This document shows positions 1 through 8,780 of a DNA stretch of 64,000 bases, piece after piece; position 1 is the first letter of the stretch; the number at the start of each line of letters is the position of its first letter. Source of the DNA: Streptomyces cirratus (GTDB lineage Bacteria; Actinomycetota; Actinomycetes; Streptomycetales; Streptomycetaceae); NCBI RefSeq assembly GCF_014650775.1, contig NZ_BMVP01000002.1:744001-808000 (forward strand). Direction: 5' to 3'. Under the pieces are notes generated by a model. The model was given only the letters and a program-made list of their open reading frames with translations. It did not search any database and was not told where the DNA came from. The position numbers and the translations under genes are program-made.

Positions 1-1257
1 GGACCGGAGCGCCCCACCCGTCTGAGCCGCCTCACCCGGCTCACCCCGGGCGAACGCACCACCCTGTGCGGGCTGCTCGCCGAACTGCCGCCGCCCGGTT
101 CCTCCGAGGCCGTTCGGGCCCTCGCCGAAGCCGCCCGGGGAGAGGAACCCGACACGGGCCTACCGGCTCCGCTGACCTGGCGCGACGGGCTGGGGCTGCT
201 CCACGACCCGCCGGGCACGGGAGGCGAGGCCGCCGCGATGCTCCGCTACGCCACCGACGTCAGCGTCGCCGACCACCGCGAACCGCCCGCGCCCGGCGCC
301 GACGAGGAACTGTGGGACTGGGTGCGCGCGACAGCGGCGCGGCTGTGGCGGCCACTGCGCCGCGAACTGGGCGAGCGCCACGAGCGCGGCCTCGCGGAAC
401 GCGAACGGCGCCGGCGCGCCTCCGCCGGGCAGATGGTGCACGGCCCCTTCCGGCCGGCCGTCGGAGTACCGCCCCCGGGGCCGTCGGTCCTGCTGGAGGC
501 CTGGGCCCAGGTGTGGGAGGACGTCTACGACTGGCGGGTCTCCGTCCTGGCCGGCCCGGACCGGCCGGGGGAGGCGACCCCGGTGGCATCCGGAACCCGG
601 GTCACCCTGGCGGCCCTGCCCGAGGCGGTGCGGGCGCCGCTCGCCGAAGGGTTCCGGCGGTGCGACACCCACGAGGCGGCCGCGCTGCTGGAGGTGGTGG
701 TGGCGGAGGATCTGTTCGGGCTGCCGGTGGACGAGTGGACGGTGTCGGGCGGGGTCCCGGTCGGAGTGCAGCGGCCGGTCGTGCTGCGCCCCCCGGGCGG
801 CGAACCGTCCCCGGAGGCCGCCGAGCGGTGGGCACGGGTACAGGCGGGCCCGCTGCTGGGCCGGCGGGCCGACTGCTCGCGGGGCCGCAAGTGGCGCCCG
901 CCGCCCGGATGGCTGGCCGCGCTGGTGGACCACACGGTGCCGGTGCTGTGCCGGGCCCCGGGGGAGGACCCGACGCTCGCGATGCTGCACGACGCGCGGG
1001 ACGCCGGGTACGGGGTGGCGGTGTGCCGCAGGCCCCCGGCCGACCCCAGGGCGTCCTGCGAGCCGTTCCACCGCGGCCTGCGCGAGGAACTGGCCGACGC
1101 CGGACGGGCGGTGGTCCTGCCGGCCCGGCTCCAGACGCTGCGGGGGCGGGCGTACGGGGCGGACCCGGACGCGTACTGGGCGGTGGGGACGGCACTGGTG
1201 TGGCAGGACCCGCAGCGGCCGCTCCCGGAGGACGAACCGCTGCAAGGGGACCTGTGA
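1..1257 (+). CDS. VMAP-like protein, C-terminal part (5' end outside window)
   Basis: The reading frame is open from the first base and ends at TGA 1257, so the N-terminus lies upstream. About 418 residues are visible: charged helical stretches, then a C-terminal part rich in Trp, Pro and Arg. It lies directly before a MoxR-type ATPase and a vWA protein. That order is the known VMAP-MoxR-vWA ternary conflict system, in which the VMAP protein carries a variable N-terminal effector or effector-associated domain and a conserved C-terminal domain. The effector part cannot be seen. The assignment rests mainly on gene order and on the general look of the C-terminus, because no catalytic motif is visible in this portion. 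Confidence 0.62.
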   Translation, partial: GPERPTRLSRLTRLTPGERTTLCGLLAELPPPGSSEAVRALAEAARGEEPDTGLPAPLTWRDGLGLLHDPPGTGGEAAAMLRYATDVSVADHREPPAPGADEELWDWVRATAARLWRPLRRELGERHERGLAERERRRRASAGQMVHGPFRPAVGVPPPGPSVLLEAWAQVWEDVYDWRVSVLAGPDRPGEATPVASGTRVTLAALPEAVRAPLAEGFRRCDTHEAAALLEVVVAEDLFGLPVDEWTVSGGVPVGVQRPVVLRPPGGEPSPEAAERWARVQAGPLLGRRADCSRGRKWRPPPGWLAALVDHTVPVLCRAPGEDPTLAMLHDARDAGYGVAVCRRPPADPRASCEPFHRGLREELADAGRAVVLPARLQTLRGRAYGADPDAYWAVGTALVWQDPQRPLPEDEPLQGDL

Positions 1258-1318
1258 GGGGCGTGTCCGGCGGGACACCGCCGGACACCGCCGGACCGAT
1301 GACGTGAGGGGCGGGCAC

Positions 1319-2332
1319 ATGACCGAGGAGTGGCTCATCTACCGGGGCGTCGGGGAGCCCCACGACGGGATCGACGCCCTGCCCGACCCGCCGCCCTGGC
1401 GGGACTTCGACGGCGGCCCCGTCGAGGACGGCCCGGGAGCCGGGGGCACGCCCGACGGGAACGTGGCCCGCCGCCTGGGCGCGCACCGGCAGGCCGCCGA
1501 GATGCACCGCCCCGAACCGGAGGAACTGGAGGCCATCAACGCCGCGCTCTACCTGCGCAGGCCGCTGCTCGTGACCGGCTATCCCGGCACCGGGAAGTCC
1601 ACCCTCGCGCACGCCGTCGCCCACGAACTGAAACTGGGCCGCGTCCTGCGCTGGCCCGTCGTATCGCGCACCGTGCTCCAGGAGGGGCTCTACCGCTACG
1701 ACGCCATAGCGCGCCTCCAGGACGTACAGATCGCCGCCGGCGGCGCAGCGGCCTCCGACACAGCGCCCGGGATCGGCAAGTACATCCGCCTCGGCCCGCT
1801 GGGAACGGCGCTGCTGCCCACCGAGCGCCCCCGGGTACTGCTCATCGACGAACTCGACAAGAGCGACATAGACCTCCCCAACGACCTCCTCAACGTGCTG
1901 GAGGAAGGGGAGTTCACCCTCCCCGAGCTGGAACGGGTGGCGGACTCCGAACCCGAGGTGCGGGTCCTCACCGACGACGGCACCAAAGTGACCGTCCGGG
2001 ACGGCCGGATCCGCTGCCGGGCCTTCCCCTTCATCATCCTGACCAGCAACGGCGAGCGGGACTTCCCCGCCGCGCTGCTCAGGCGGTGCATCCAGCTCAA
2101 GCTCGCACAGCCCGGCGAGAAACGCCTCGCCACCATGGTGCGGGCACACCTGGGGGAGGAGGCCGCCCAGCTGGGCGCCGAGCTGATCCGGGAGTTCCTC
2201 AGCCGCTCGCAGTCCGAGCTGGTCGCCGCCGACCAGCTGCTCAACGCCATCTACCTCACCCACTACGCCGCCCCGCCCACCCGGGAGGACCTAGCCGACC
2301 TGCTCATCCAGCGCCTCGACCGGCCGAGGTGA
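1319..2332 (+). CDS. MoxR-type AAA+ ATPase of the ternary conflict module
   Basis: A 337-aa AAA+ ATPase. The Walker A motif GYPGTGKS is at residues 87-94, Walker B (LLIDELDK) has its acidic pair at about 177-178, and a sensor segment (ILTSNGER) and an arginine-bearing ALLRRC follow. ATG 1319 is chosen because GAGGGG lies 8 bases upstream; a GTG at 1304 would add five residues without its own ribosome site. MoxR ATPases usually act as chaperones that remodel a partner together with a vWA protein, and a vWA gene begins 5 bases after this stop. Its likely role is NTP-dependent switching of the VMAP effector; that role is inferred from family knowledge. Confidence 0.9.
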   Translation: MTEEWLIYRGVGEPHDGIDALPDPPPWRDFDGGPVEDGPGAGGTPDGNVARRLGAHRQAAEMHRPEPEELEAINAALYLRRPLLVTGYPGTGKSTLAHAVAHELKLGRVLRWPVVSRTVLQEGLYRYDAIARLQDVQIAAGGAAASDTAPGIGKYIRLGPLGTALLPTERPRVLLIDELDKSDIDLPNDLLNVLEEGEFTLPELERVADSEPEVRVLTDDGTKVTVRDGRIRCRAFPFIILTSNGERDFPAALLRRCIQLKLAQPGEKRLATMVRAHLGEEAAQLGAELIREFLSRSQSELVAADQLLNAIYLTHYAAPPTREDLADLLIQRLDRPR

Positions 2333-2337
2333 GGCCC

Positions 2338-5300
2338 GTGCCGCCCGCCGAGCCCATACGCGACCTCGCCGCGCTGCTGCGGGGCGCGGGGCTCGACCCG
2401 TCCGCCGAGGAGCTCGCCGACGCGCTGTGGCTCGCCGGGCGGACCGCAGGGCCGGCCGGCGAGCCCGGCGGGACGGACGGCCCGGCCCGGGAGCCGGCAC
2501 CGCGGCCCGGGCCGCAGGAGGGTCCGCAGGAGGAGGCCCCGCGCGCGGAGGAACCAGTACGGGAAGAGCCCGAACCGCGGGACGCGGTCCGGCTGTACGC
2601 CACGCGGGGCGGCGGGGCGGCGGACGCCGACACGGACCTCCCGGCCGGCGGCGGGGTGCCCGTACGGGTGCCCGGTGCGGCGGCGCTGCCCCGGATCCTG
2701 GAGATCCAGCGGGCCCTGCGCGCCCTCCAGCGGCACCGCCCGCCCGGGCCGCCCACCCGGACCGTCCTCGACGAGGCCGCCACCGCCGAGGCCAGCGCCC
2801 GGGCCCTCGGGCTGGTCATCCCCGTGTTCCGGCCCGAGAGCCGGCGCGAGGCGACCGTCCGCCTCGTCATGGACGCCTCACCGTCGATGGCCGTGTGGCA
2901 CGACATGTTCGAGGAACTGCGGTCCGTGTGCGAACGGCTCGGGGCCTTCCGCGACGTCCAGGTCTACTACCTGCACCGGCTGGCGGACGGCACCGCCGCC
3001 GTCGGCCGCGGCCCGCACCCCACCGCCGGGCTCCGCTCCGGCGACCAGGTGCGCGACCCCACCGGCCGGGCGCTGACCATGGTCGTCTCCGACTGTGCCG
3101 GGCCCGTGTGGCGCGAGGGCCGGGCGCAGCGGCTGCTGTACCGGTGGGCCGGCTGCACCCCCTGCGCGGTGGTGCAGCCGCTGCCGCAGCGCCTGTGGAA
3201 CCGCAGTTGGCTGCCGACCGAGCGCGGGGTGCTGTCCCGCAGGGAAGGCGGCCCGCGCAGGCTGGAGTTCCGCCCGGACCGGCCGCCCCGGCCCGGGCGG
3301 CCCACCGGAGGGCTGACCGTCCCCGTGCTCCCGCCGAACGCCGGCGCGCTCGGCGCCTGGGCCCGCCTCGTCGCGGGCCTGGGGACCGGGCCCGTACCGG
3401 CCGAGGTCGGGCGGGTACTGCCGCGCCACCCCGCCGGGGCCGAACCCCCGCCCCGGGCCGCGCGGCCGCCGCGGGAGCTCGTGCGCCGCTTCCGCTCGTC
3501 GGCCGCGCCCGGTGCGGTGCGACTCGCCCTGTACCTCGCGGCGGCCCCCCTCACCCTGCCCGTGATGCGGCTCGTGCAGCGCACGATGCTGCCCGACTCG
3601 GAACCGTCCGACCTCGCGGAGGTGTTGCTGAGCGGGCTGCTGCGGCGGGCGCCGGACGCCGGGTGGTACGAGTTCGCCCCCGGGGTGCAGGACGTGCTGC
3701 TGGGGCCGCTCGGCCGGGACGAGGCGGCGCTGGTGCTCAAGCACTGCTCCGAATACGTACGGTCCCACTTCGGGCGGGGCGTACGGAACTTCCCCGCGCT
3801 CGCCGTCTCGCAGCTGACCGGTGCCCCCCTTGAGCCCGACGGAGAACGGGTGCCCGCCGGGCGGCTCCCGCAGGCCTTCGCGCAGGTCTCGGCGAAGGTC
3901 GTACGCCGCTACCTGCCCGGGCCGCCGCCCGACGGGCCGGACGCGGAACCGCCCGCCGCCGCGCCCGCCCGGGAGTGGGCCGTACGGACCGCCCGGGCCC
4001 GGATCGCCGACGGCGGGCGGCGCGGCCTGTACGAGGCCGTCACCCTGCTGCGCCGGGCCGTGTCGGCGCCGCCCGGCCCCGCCGATCCGGTGGAGGAGGC
4101 CGAACTGGAACTCGCGGGCGCTCTGCTGCGGCTGTGGGCGCTGCAACGGGACCCCGAGCTGCTCGCGGAGGCCGAGCGCACCCTGGCCGGGCTGGGCGGC
4201 CCGCAGGCCCGGGCGGCGCGGGGCCGCGTGCTGTACGAGCGGGCCCTGGCCGGGGACGTACCGGACGCGGAGCTCCTGGCGGCGGCCGAGCGGGAGTTCG
4301 CGGCGGTCGCGGCCGCGCCGGGCGCCGACCGGGAGTTCCGGCTCGACTGCGTCGTACGGCGGACCCGGGCCCTGGTCCGTCTCGGCGAGCTGCGCGGGGA
4401 CCCGGGGCCGCTGCGGGAGGCACGGGCCGCGCTGGAGGCCGCCGGGGAGGCGGAGCCCGGGGTCGGCCCGGCGCTCGGGCGGGTCCTGCTCGCCCTGCTG
4501 CCCCACACCGCGGATCCGGCGGAACGCGCCGCCCTGGCGGAACTGGCCGCGGGGCGCCTGCTCGTGGACCCGGACGCCCGGCCGCAGGAACGGGCCCGGG
4601 CCCGGGTGGAGCAGGCCACGGCGCTGCGGTACCTGCCCGCGCGGCTGGAGGAGGCGGCCGGGCAGCTGGCCCGGGCCTTGCAGGAGGCCGAGGAGGCCGA
4701 CGAGGCCGACGAGGCGGGAGAGGCGGGGGAAGACGCCGGGCCCGAGGGGGCAGGGGAGACGGCCGGGGAGCCGCAGCTGCGGCTGGCGGCGCTGGTGTGC
4801 CTCGCGCGGGTGCACCGGGCGCGGTACGCGCGGGACGGGGACCCGGCGGCCCTGGACGACGCGGCCGCCGCCTACGAGCGGGCCCGCAGGCTGACCTCCC
4901 GCGACGGGGACGCCTACGGGGAGCTGCTGCCCGAGTGGGGCGACGTACTCCTGGACCGGGCCGCGGCCGCCGGCGCCGACGGGCGGCGGTACACGTCCAC
5001 CGCCGTACGGGTGCTGCGCGAGAGCCGGGCCGCAGTCCCGCAGTCGGACCCCCGCTCGGCGCGGCGGTTGCTGCGGCTGGCGGCGGGGCTGCGGCTGCGG
5101 CACTCCTACGAGGGCGACCTGGTGGACCTGCGGGAGGCCGAACACCTGCTGGAGCTGGCCGCCCGGCAGAGCCGCAGCCCACTGGAACAGGCGTGGGCCT
5201 GGCGGGAACACGGGGACGTCCAGCAGGAGATCCACACCCACACGCGGGGCGTGGACCGGCTGGACCGGGCCGCCGACTCCTACCGCAGGGCGTGGCGCGC

Positions 5301-5520
5301 CGCCCTGGCCGCGGGGGGCGACGACCTGGAGCGGGTGGCGGTGGAACTGGCCGCGCGCGTGCAGGAGCTGCGCGGCGAGGTGCTGGAACGGCTGGAGCGG
5401 CCGAGGGGCGCGCTGGAGGCCTACCGGGCGGCGCTGGAGCTGTGGCTGCGGGCGGGCGCCCCCGAAGCCCGCGTGGCCTGGGTGGGCGAACGCATCCGCG
5501 CCCTGGAGGCGGGGCCGTGA
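2338..5520 (+). CDS. SAV_2336-like vWA protein with TPR-like C-terminus
   Basis: GTG 2338, preceded by GAGGTGAGG, gives a 1,060-aa protein. Residues 1-30 are helical and about 35-120 are a Gly/Pro/Glu-rich linker. A von Willebrand factor A domain follows, with a metal-ion site DASPS at 179-183 and a second acidic segment (VVSDCAG) near 250. From about 560 to the end the protein is alanine- and leucine-rich helical repeats of TPR type, with an acidic Glu/Ala run near 780. Size and architecture match the Streptomyces SAV_2336-related family, the vWA partner in VMAP-MoxR-vWA systems. It probably bridges the ATPase and the effector, the TPR part acting as sensor or scaffold (inference). It is translationally close to the MoxR gene. 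Confidence 0.85.
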   Translation: MPPAEPIRDLAALLRGAGLDPSAEELADALWLAGRTAGPAGEPGGTDGPAREPAPRPGPQEGPQEEAPRAEEPVREEPEPRDAVRLYATRGGGAADADTDLPAGGGVPVRVPGAAALPRILEIQRALRALQRHRPPGPPTRTVLDEAATAEASARALGLVIPVFRPESRREATVRLVMDASPSMAVWHDMFEELRSVCERLGAFRDVQVYYLHRLADGTAAVGRGPHPTAGLRSGDQVRDPTGRALTMVVSDCAGPVWREGRAQRLLYRWAGCTPCAVVQPLPQRLWNRSWLPTERGVLSRREGGPRRLEFRPDRPPRPGRPTGGLTVPVLPPNAGALGAWARLVAGLGTGPVPAEVGRVLPRHPAGAEPPPRAARPPRELVRRFRSSAAPGAVRLALYLAAAPLTLPVMRLVQRTMLPDSEPSDLAEVLLSGLLRRAPDAGWYEFAPGVQDVLLGPLGRDEAALVLKHCSEYVRSHFGRGVRNFPALAVSQLTGAPLEPDGERVPAGRLPQAFAQVSAKVVRRYLPGPPPDGPDAEPPAAAPAREWAVRTARARIADGGRRGLYEAVTLLRRAVSAPPGPADPVEEAELELAGALLRLWALQRDPELLAEAERTLAGLGGPQARAARGRVLYERALAGDVPDAELLAAAEREFAAVAAAPGADREFRLDCVVRRTRALVRLGELRGDPGPLREARAALEAAGEAEPGVGPALGRVLLALLPHTADPAERAALAELAAGRLLVDPDARPQERARARVEQATALRYLPARLEEAAGQLARALQEAEEADEADEAGEAGEDAGPEGAGETAGEPQLRLAALVCLARVHRARYARDGDPAALDDAAAAYERARRLTSRDGDAYGELLPEWGDVLLDRAAAAGADGRRYTSTAVRVLRESRAAVPQSDPRSARRLLRLAAGLRLRHSYEGDLVDLREAEHLLELAARQSRSPLEQAWAWREHGDVQQEIHTHTRGVDRLDRAADSYRRAWRAALAAGGDDLERVAVELAARVQELRGEVLERLERPRGALEAYRAALELWLRAGAPEARVAWVGERIRALEAGP

Positions 5521-5603
5521 CCCGGGACGGCAGTGCCGTTTCCGGCGGCCACGGGAAGGGAAAGGGCAGTGGACCATACGGCCAAGAGGGGGACGGGCAG
5601 CTC

Positions 5604-5798
5604 ATGGTGACCCAGGATCAGGAAGTGACGACGCGTCGGCGGGAGTGCGGCGGGGGGCTGCCGGACCTGTCCGGACTGGATCTGGCCGGGCTGCGCGGGA
5701 TCGGGCACCCGGTGCTCGCCGAGGTGATCGAAGGCCTGGTGGAGCGGGTCACGCACCCCGCCGAGATCCTCAACGCCTTCGACTCGGGGGTGGTGTGA
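5604..5798 (+). CDS. fxsA: FxSxx-type cyclophane RiPP precursor peptide
   Basis: A 64-residue peptide from ATG 5604, with GAGGGGGA about 11 bases upstream. The leader has a basic patch (RRR), then LPDLSGLDLAGL and an amphipathic helix. The C-terminus reads N-A-F-D-S-G-V-V. In this family a radical SAM enzyme (FxsB) joins Phe and Ser of the FxS motif into a three-residue cyclophane, and the name denotes a motif exactly five residues from the end. Here one extra Val follows (F-x-S-x-x-x). Its position just before a radical SAM/SPASM gene and the leader pattern make the identification strong. It could be missed by automatic annotation because of its size. Confidence 0.85.
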   Translation: MVTQDQEVTTRRRECGGGLPDLSGLDLAGLRGIGHPVLAEVIEGLVERVTHPAEILNAFDSGVV

Positions 5799-5909
5799 GC
5801 GAGGGGAGTTGACCACTTTCCGCCGTTAGTCCGGCTCGTCCGCAGGGCAGGGATGGACCGTCCGCCGGGGTACCTCCGGGACGGCGGCGGGGGAGGGAGG
5901 CACAGGCCG

Positions 5910-7457
5910 ATGACGCGAGCGACCACCAACGACCCCGTGCTGCCTACCCACCGCACACCCCCACCAAGGCCGACCCCGAGCGACCCCACTCACCGCCCAC
6001 CCCCGCCGAGGGCGGCCGCGGGCGACCCGCATCCGCACGACGCGCACCGGCCGCCCCCGCCGGGAGCGGACCTGCGTGACCATGCGCACCGGCTGCCCCC
6101 TGCGGCAGCGGACCCGAGTCTGGGCGACCGCGCGCAGCGGACGCCGTCGGCAGGAGCGGGTTCCGGCAGCCCGCAGCCGCGGCATGCGGCCTGGGCGCCG
6201 GCGCCGGGCGCGGAGCCGGAGGACCCGCACGTGCGGAACGCGCCCTGGCCGTACGCGCGGCTCGATGTGGGCGCCCTGCGCGCCGCCGGGCAGTTCGGTT
6301 TCCCCGTGCGGCAGTTCGTGCTCAAGACGCACAGCCGCTGCAACCTCGCCTGCACCTACTGCTACGTCTACGAAATGGCCGACCAGTCCTGGCGCGAGCG
6401 CCCCGCCGTGATGTCCGCCGCCACCGTCCGCCGCGCCGCCGAGCGGATCGCCGAGCACGCCGCCGCCCACCGGCTCACCCGCGTCGACCTCGTCCTGCAC
6501 GGCGGTGAGCCGCTGCTGAGCGGGCCCGCCGCGCTCGCCGCGCCCGTCGAGGCGGTACGGGCCGCCGTCGCCCCCGGCACCCGGGTCACCGCCACCGTCC
6601 AGACCAACGCCACCCTCCTCACCCGAGGCCGGCTCGCCGCGCTCACCGCCGCCGGCATCCGCGTCGGCGTCAGCCTCGACGGCGGCCTGCCCGCGCACAA
6701 CGCCCGCCGCGCCGACCACGCCGGACGCCCCGGGTTCGCGGCCGCGGCGCGCGGGCTGCGGCTGCTCGCCCAGAGCCCCGACGGCTACGCGGGCGTGCTC
6801 TGCGTCGTCGACCTCGCCCAGGACCCCGTCGAGGTGTACGAGTCGCTCCTCGACTTCGCCCCGCCCGCCATCGGCCTGCTCCTGCCCCTGGCCAACTGGA
6901 GCGACCCGCCGCCCGCCCACTCCCCGCACGCGACCCCGTACGCCGACTGGCTGCTCGCCGTCTTCGAACGCTGGTGGCACGACGGGGTGCACCGCACCCG
7001 GATACGGATCTTCGAGGAGATCATCGCCCTGCTGCTCGGACTGCCCACCGCCACCGAAACCCTCGGCCTGGCCCCCGCCACCACCGCCGTCATCGAGACG
7101 GACGGCAGCATCGAACAGGCCGATTCGCTGAAATCCGCCTACGAAGGCGCCGCCGCGACCGGCCTCCACATCGACACCGACGGCTTCGACCGGCTCCTGG
7201 ACCACCCCGGGTTCGCCGCCCGCCAGCTCGGGCGGGACGCCCTCGCCGCCGACTGCCGCGCCTGCGAACTCGTCGAAGTGTGCGGCGGCGGACACTACCC
7301 GCACCGCTACCGCGCCGGTGAGGGGTTCCGCCGGCCCTCCGTGTACTGCGCCGACCTCCAGGCCCTCATCCGGCACGTCGCGCGCGCCCTGCACACGGCC
7401 GCCCTCGCCGACCGGCCCCCGCAGCCGGCCGCCGTCACCGGGCGGTCCGCCTCATGA
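5910..7457 (+). CDS. fxsB: FxsB-like radical SAM/SPASM cyclophane-forming peptide maturase
   Basis: A 515-aa enzyme from ATG 5910, chosen for the GGAGGGAGG that ends 9 bases upstream; an ATG at 5853 lacks such a site. The radical SAM cluster CNLACTYC places its cysteines at 144, 148 and 151, followed by YVYEM. A SAM-binding segment (LHGGEP) and a C-terminal SPASM-type cysteine cluster (CRACELVEVCGGG, then VYC) complete the maturase. It should reduce SAM and form a Phe-Ser C-C crosslink in the peptide encoded 112 bases upstream. The first ~115 residues are unusual: a Pro/His/Arg/Asp-rich, probably disordered extension before the catalytic barrel. It overlaps the next gene by ATGA. Confidence 0.92.
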   Translation: MTRATTNDPVLPTHRTPPPRPTPSDPTHRPPPPRAAAGDPHPHDAHRPPPPGADLRDHAHRLPPAAADPSLGDRAQRTPSAGAGSGSPQPRHAAWAPAPGAEPEDPHVRNAPWPYARLDVGALRAAGQFGFPVRQFVLKTHSRCNLACTYCYVYEMADQSWRERPAVMSAATVRRAAERIAEHAAAHRLTRVDLVLHGGEPLLSGPAALAAPVEAVRAAVAPGTRVTATVQTNATLLTRGRLAALTAAGIRVGVSLDGGLPAHNARRADHAGRPGFAAAARGLRLLAQSPDGYAGVLCVVDLAQDPVEVYESLLDFAPPAIGLLLPLANWSDPPPAHSPHATPYADWLLAVFERWWHDGVHRTRIRIFEEIIALLLGLPTATETLGLAPATTAVIETDGSIEQADSLKSAYEGAAATGLHIDTDGFDRLLDHPGFAARQLGRDALAADCRACELVEVCGGGHYPHRYRAGEGFRRPSVYCADLQALIRHVARALHTAALADRPPQPAAVTGRSAS

Positions 7458-8707
7458 GCGAAGCCCAGACCACCCTCGCCCCGTTCGCCGTCAGCGCCCC
7501 GACCCTGCGCGCCCTCGCCTCCACGGAACCCTCGCCCGAAGGCACCCGGCTCGTGCGCGACGTACGCCGCTCCAAGCGGCTGCTCCTGCTGCGCGCCGTA
7601 CTCGACCGGGCCCCCGGCGCCGAGGCCGCCGAGCACTGGGCGCTGCTGGAGGAAGCCGAACGGCACGACCCCGGCGCGGTGCGGGACGTGCTGCACTACC
7701 CCGCCACCGGGGTGTGGGCCGAGGAGACCCTGCGCCGCCTGCACGCGCCGGACGGGCCCCCCGCCGACCTCGGGCACCTCGGCGCGCTCGCGGCCGCCGC
7801 CGCGCTGCGCGCCGGGATCACCTTCAAGGTCACCCTGCGCCCCGCGGGCGGCCGGCTCGTGCTGCCGACCCTCGGGCTGCTGCGACCCGACCGGCCCGGC
7901 CTGCTCGCCGTCACCGAGCGGTCCTGGGCCACGGCCCCCGACCCCCTGCCGCTGCACGCCCTGCCCGACGGCCGTACCGCCCTCGACGACCTCGACCCCT
8001 ACCGCGCCCCCGCCCGCGAGGATTCCGCCCACGTGCGCCCCGCCCGGCGGCTCACCCCCAAGGGGCACAAGCGCTGGGACACCCAGTGGTCCGGCGCCCT
8101 CACCCTGCTGCGGCGCTACGACTCCACCCGCGCGGACGAGATCGGCCGCCTGCTGCGCTCCGTCGTCCCCCTGGCCGGCGGTTCCCGCTCCAGCGGCGCG
8201 ACCCTGCCCGCCGCCGCCGGGTCCGTCATGGCCCGGGCGCAGGCCCCGCCCGCCCTGGCCGCCACCCTCGTCCACGAGGTCCAGCACGGGAAACTCGCCG
8301 CCCTCGCCGACGTCCTTACCCTGCACACCGCCGACCGCGCGCCCCGCCACTGGGCCCCCTGGCGCAGCGACCCCCGGCCGCTCGACGGGCTGGTGCACGG
8401 CGCGTACGCCCACCTGGCCCTCGCCGGCTACTGGCAGCGCGCCGCCCTCTACGGGGCCCGCGGCGCCTGGGCCCGGCACGCACGGCTGCGCGCCCAAGTG
8501 GCGGCCGTCCTGCCCGCCATCCGGGCCCACCCCCAACTGACCGCTACGGGGCGGGAGTTCGCCGATGCGATGGCCGAGGCGGAGCGGGCCATGGACGAAC
8601 TGCCACCGCCCGGCGACCAGCACGCCACCGCCCGCCGGACCCTGGAGCGGGAACGCCGCGCCTGGTGCGAGAAGCATCCCGAACTCGCCGAGTTCACCGG
8701 TTGCTGA
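7454..8707 (+). CDS. HEXXH-motif peptide-modification protein of the FxSxx system
   Basis: A 417-aa protein whose ATG overlaps the fxsB stop, indicating translational coupling. The zinc-metallopeptidase-like motif H-E-V-Q-H is at residues 274-278 (LVHEVQHGKL). The N-terminal 200 residues are helical and Leu/Arg-rich; no signal peptide or membrane segment is seen. It matches the family annotated as HEXXH-motif putative peptide-modification proteins, found almost only beside FxSxx precursors and FxsB. Leader removal or another tailoring step on the cyclophane peptide is the usual guess; biochemical function is not known to me. The motif is intact, so catalytic activity is plausible. Confidence 0.85.
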   Translation: MSEAQTTLAPFAVSAPTLRALASTEPSPEGTRLVRDVRRSKRLLLLRAVLDRAPGAEAAEHWALLEEAERHDPGAVRDVLHYPATGVWAEETLRRLHAPDGPPADLGHLGALAAAAALRAGITFKVTLRPAGGRLVLPTLGLLRPDRPGLLAVTERSWATAPDPLPLHALPDGRTALDDLDPYRAPAREDSAHVRPARRLTPKGHKRWDTQWSGALTLLRRYDSTRADEIGRLLRSVVPLAGGSRSSGATLPAAAGSVMARAQAPPALAATLVHEVQHGKLAALADVLTLHTADRAPRHWAPWRSDPRPLDGLVHGAYAHLALAGYWQRAALYGARGAWARHARLRAQVAAVLPAIRAHPQLTATGREFADAMAEAERAMDELPPPGDQHATARRTLERERRAWCEKHPELAEFTGC

Positions 8708-8780
8708 GGGGCCCTCACGGCCCGTCCGTTGCGGTACCTTTTCAACCCCGTCCACCGCCCGGTTCCAGGGAGACGGCCGC

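Noticed and set aside
602..2263. 553-aa minus-strand frame opposite the VMAP and MoxR genes
   Set aside because: Antisense shadow produced by high third-position GC; the plus strand carries clear AAA+ motifs and ribosome sites.
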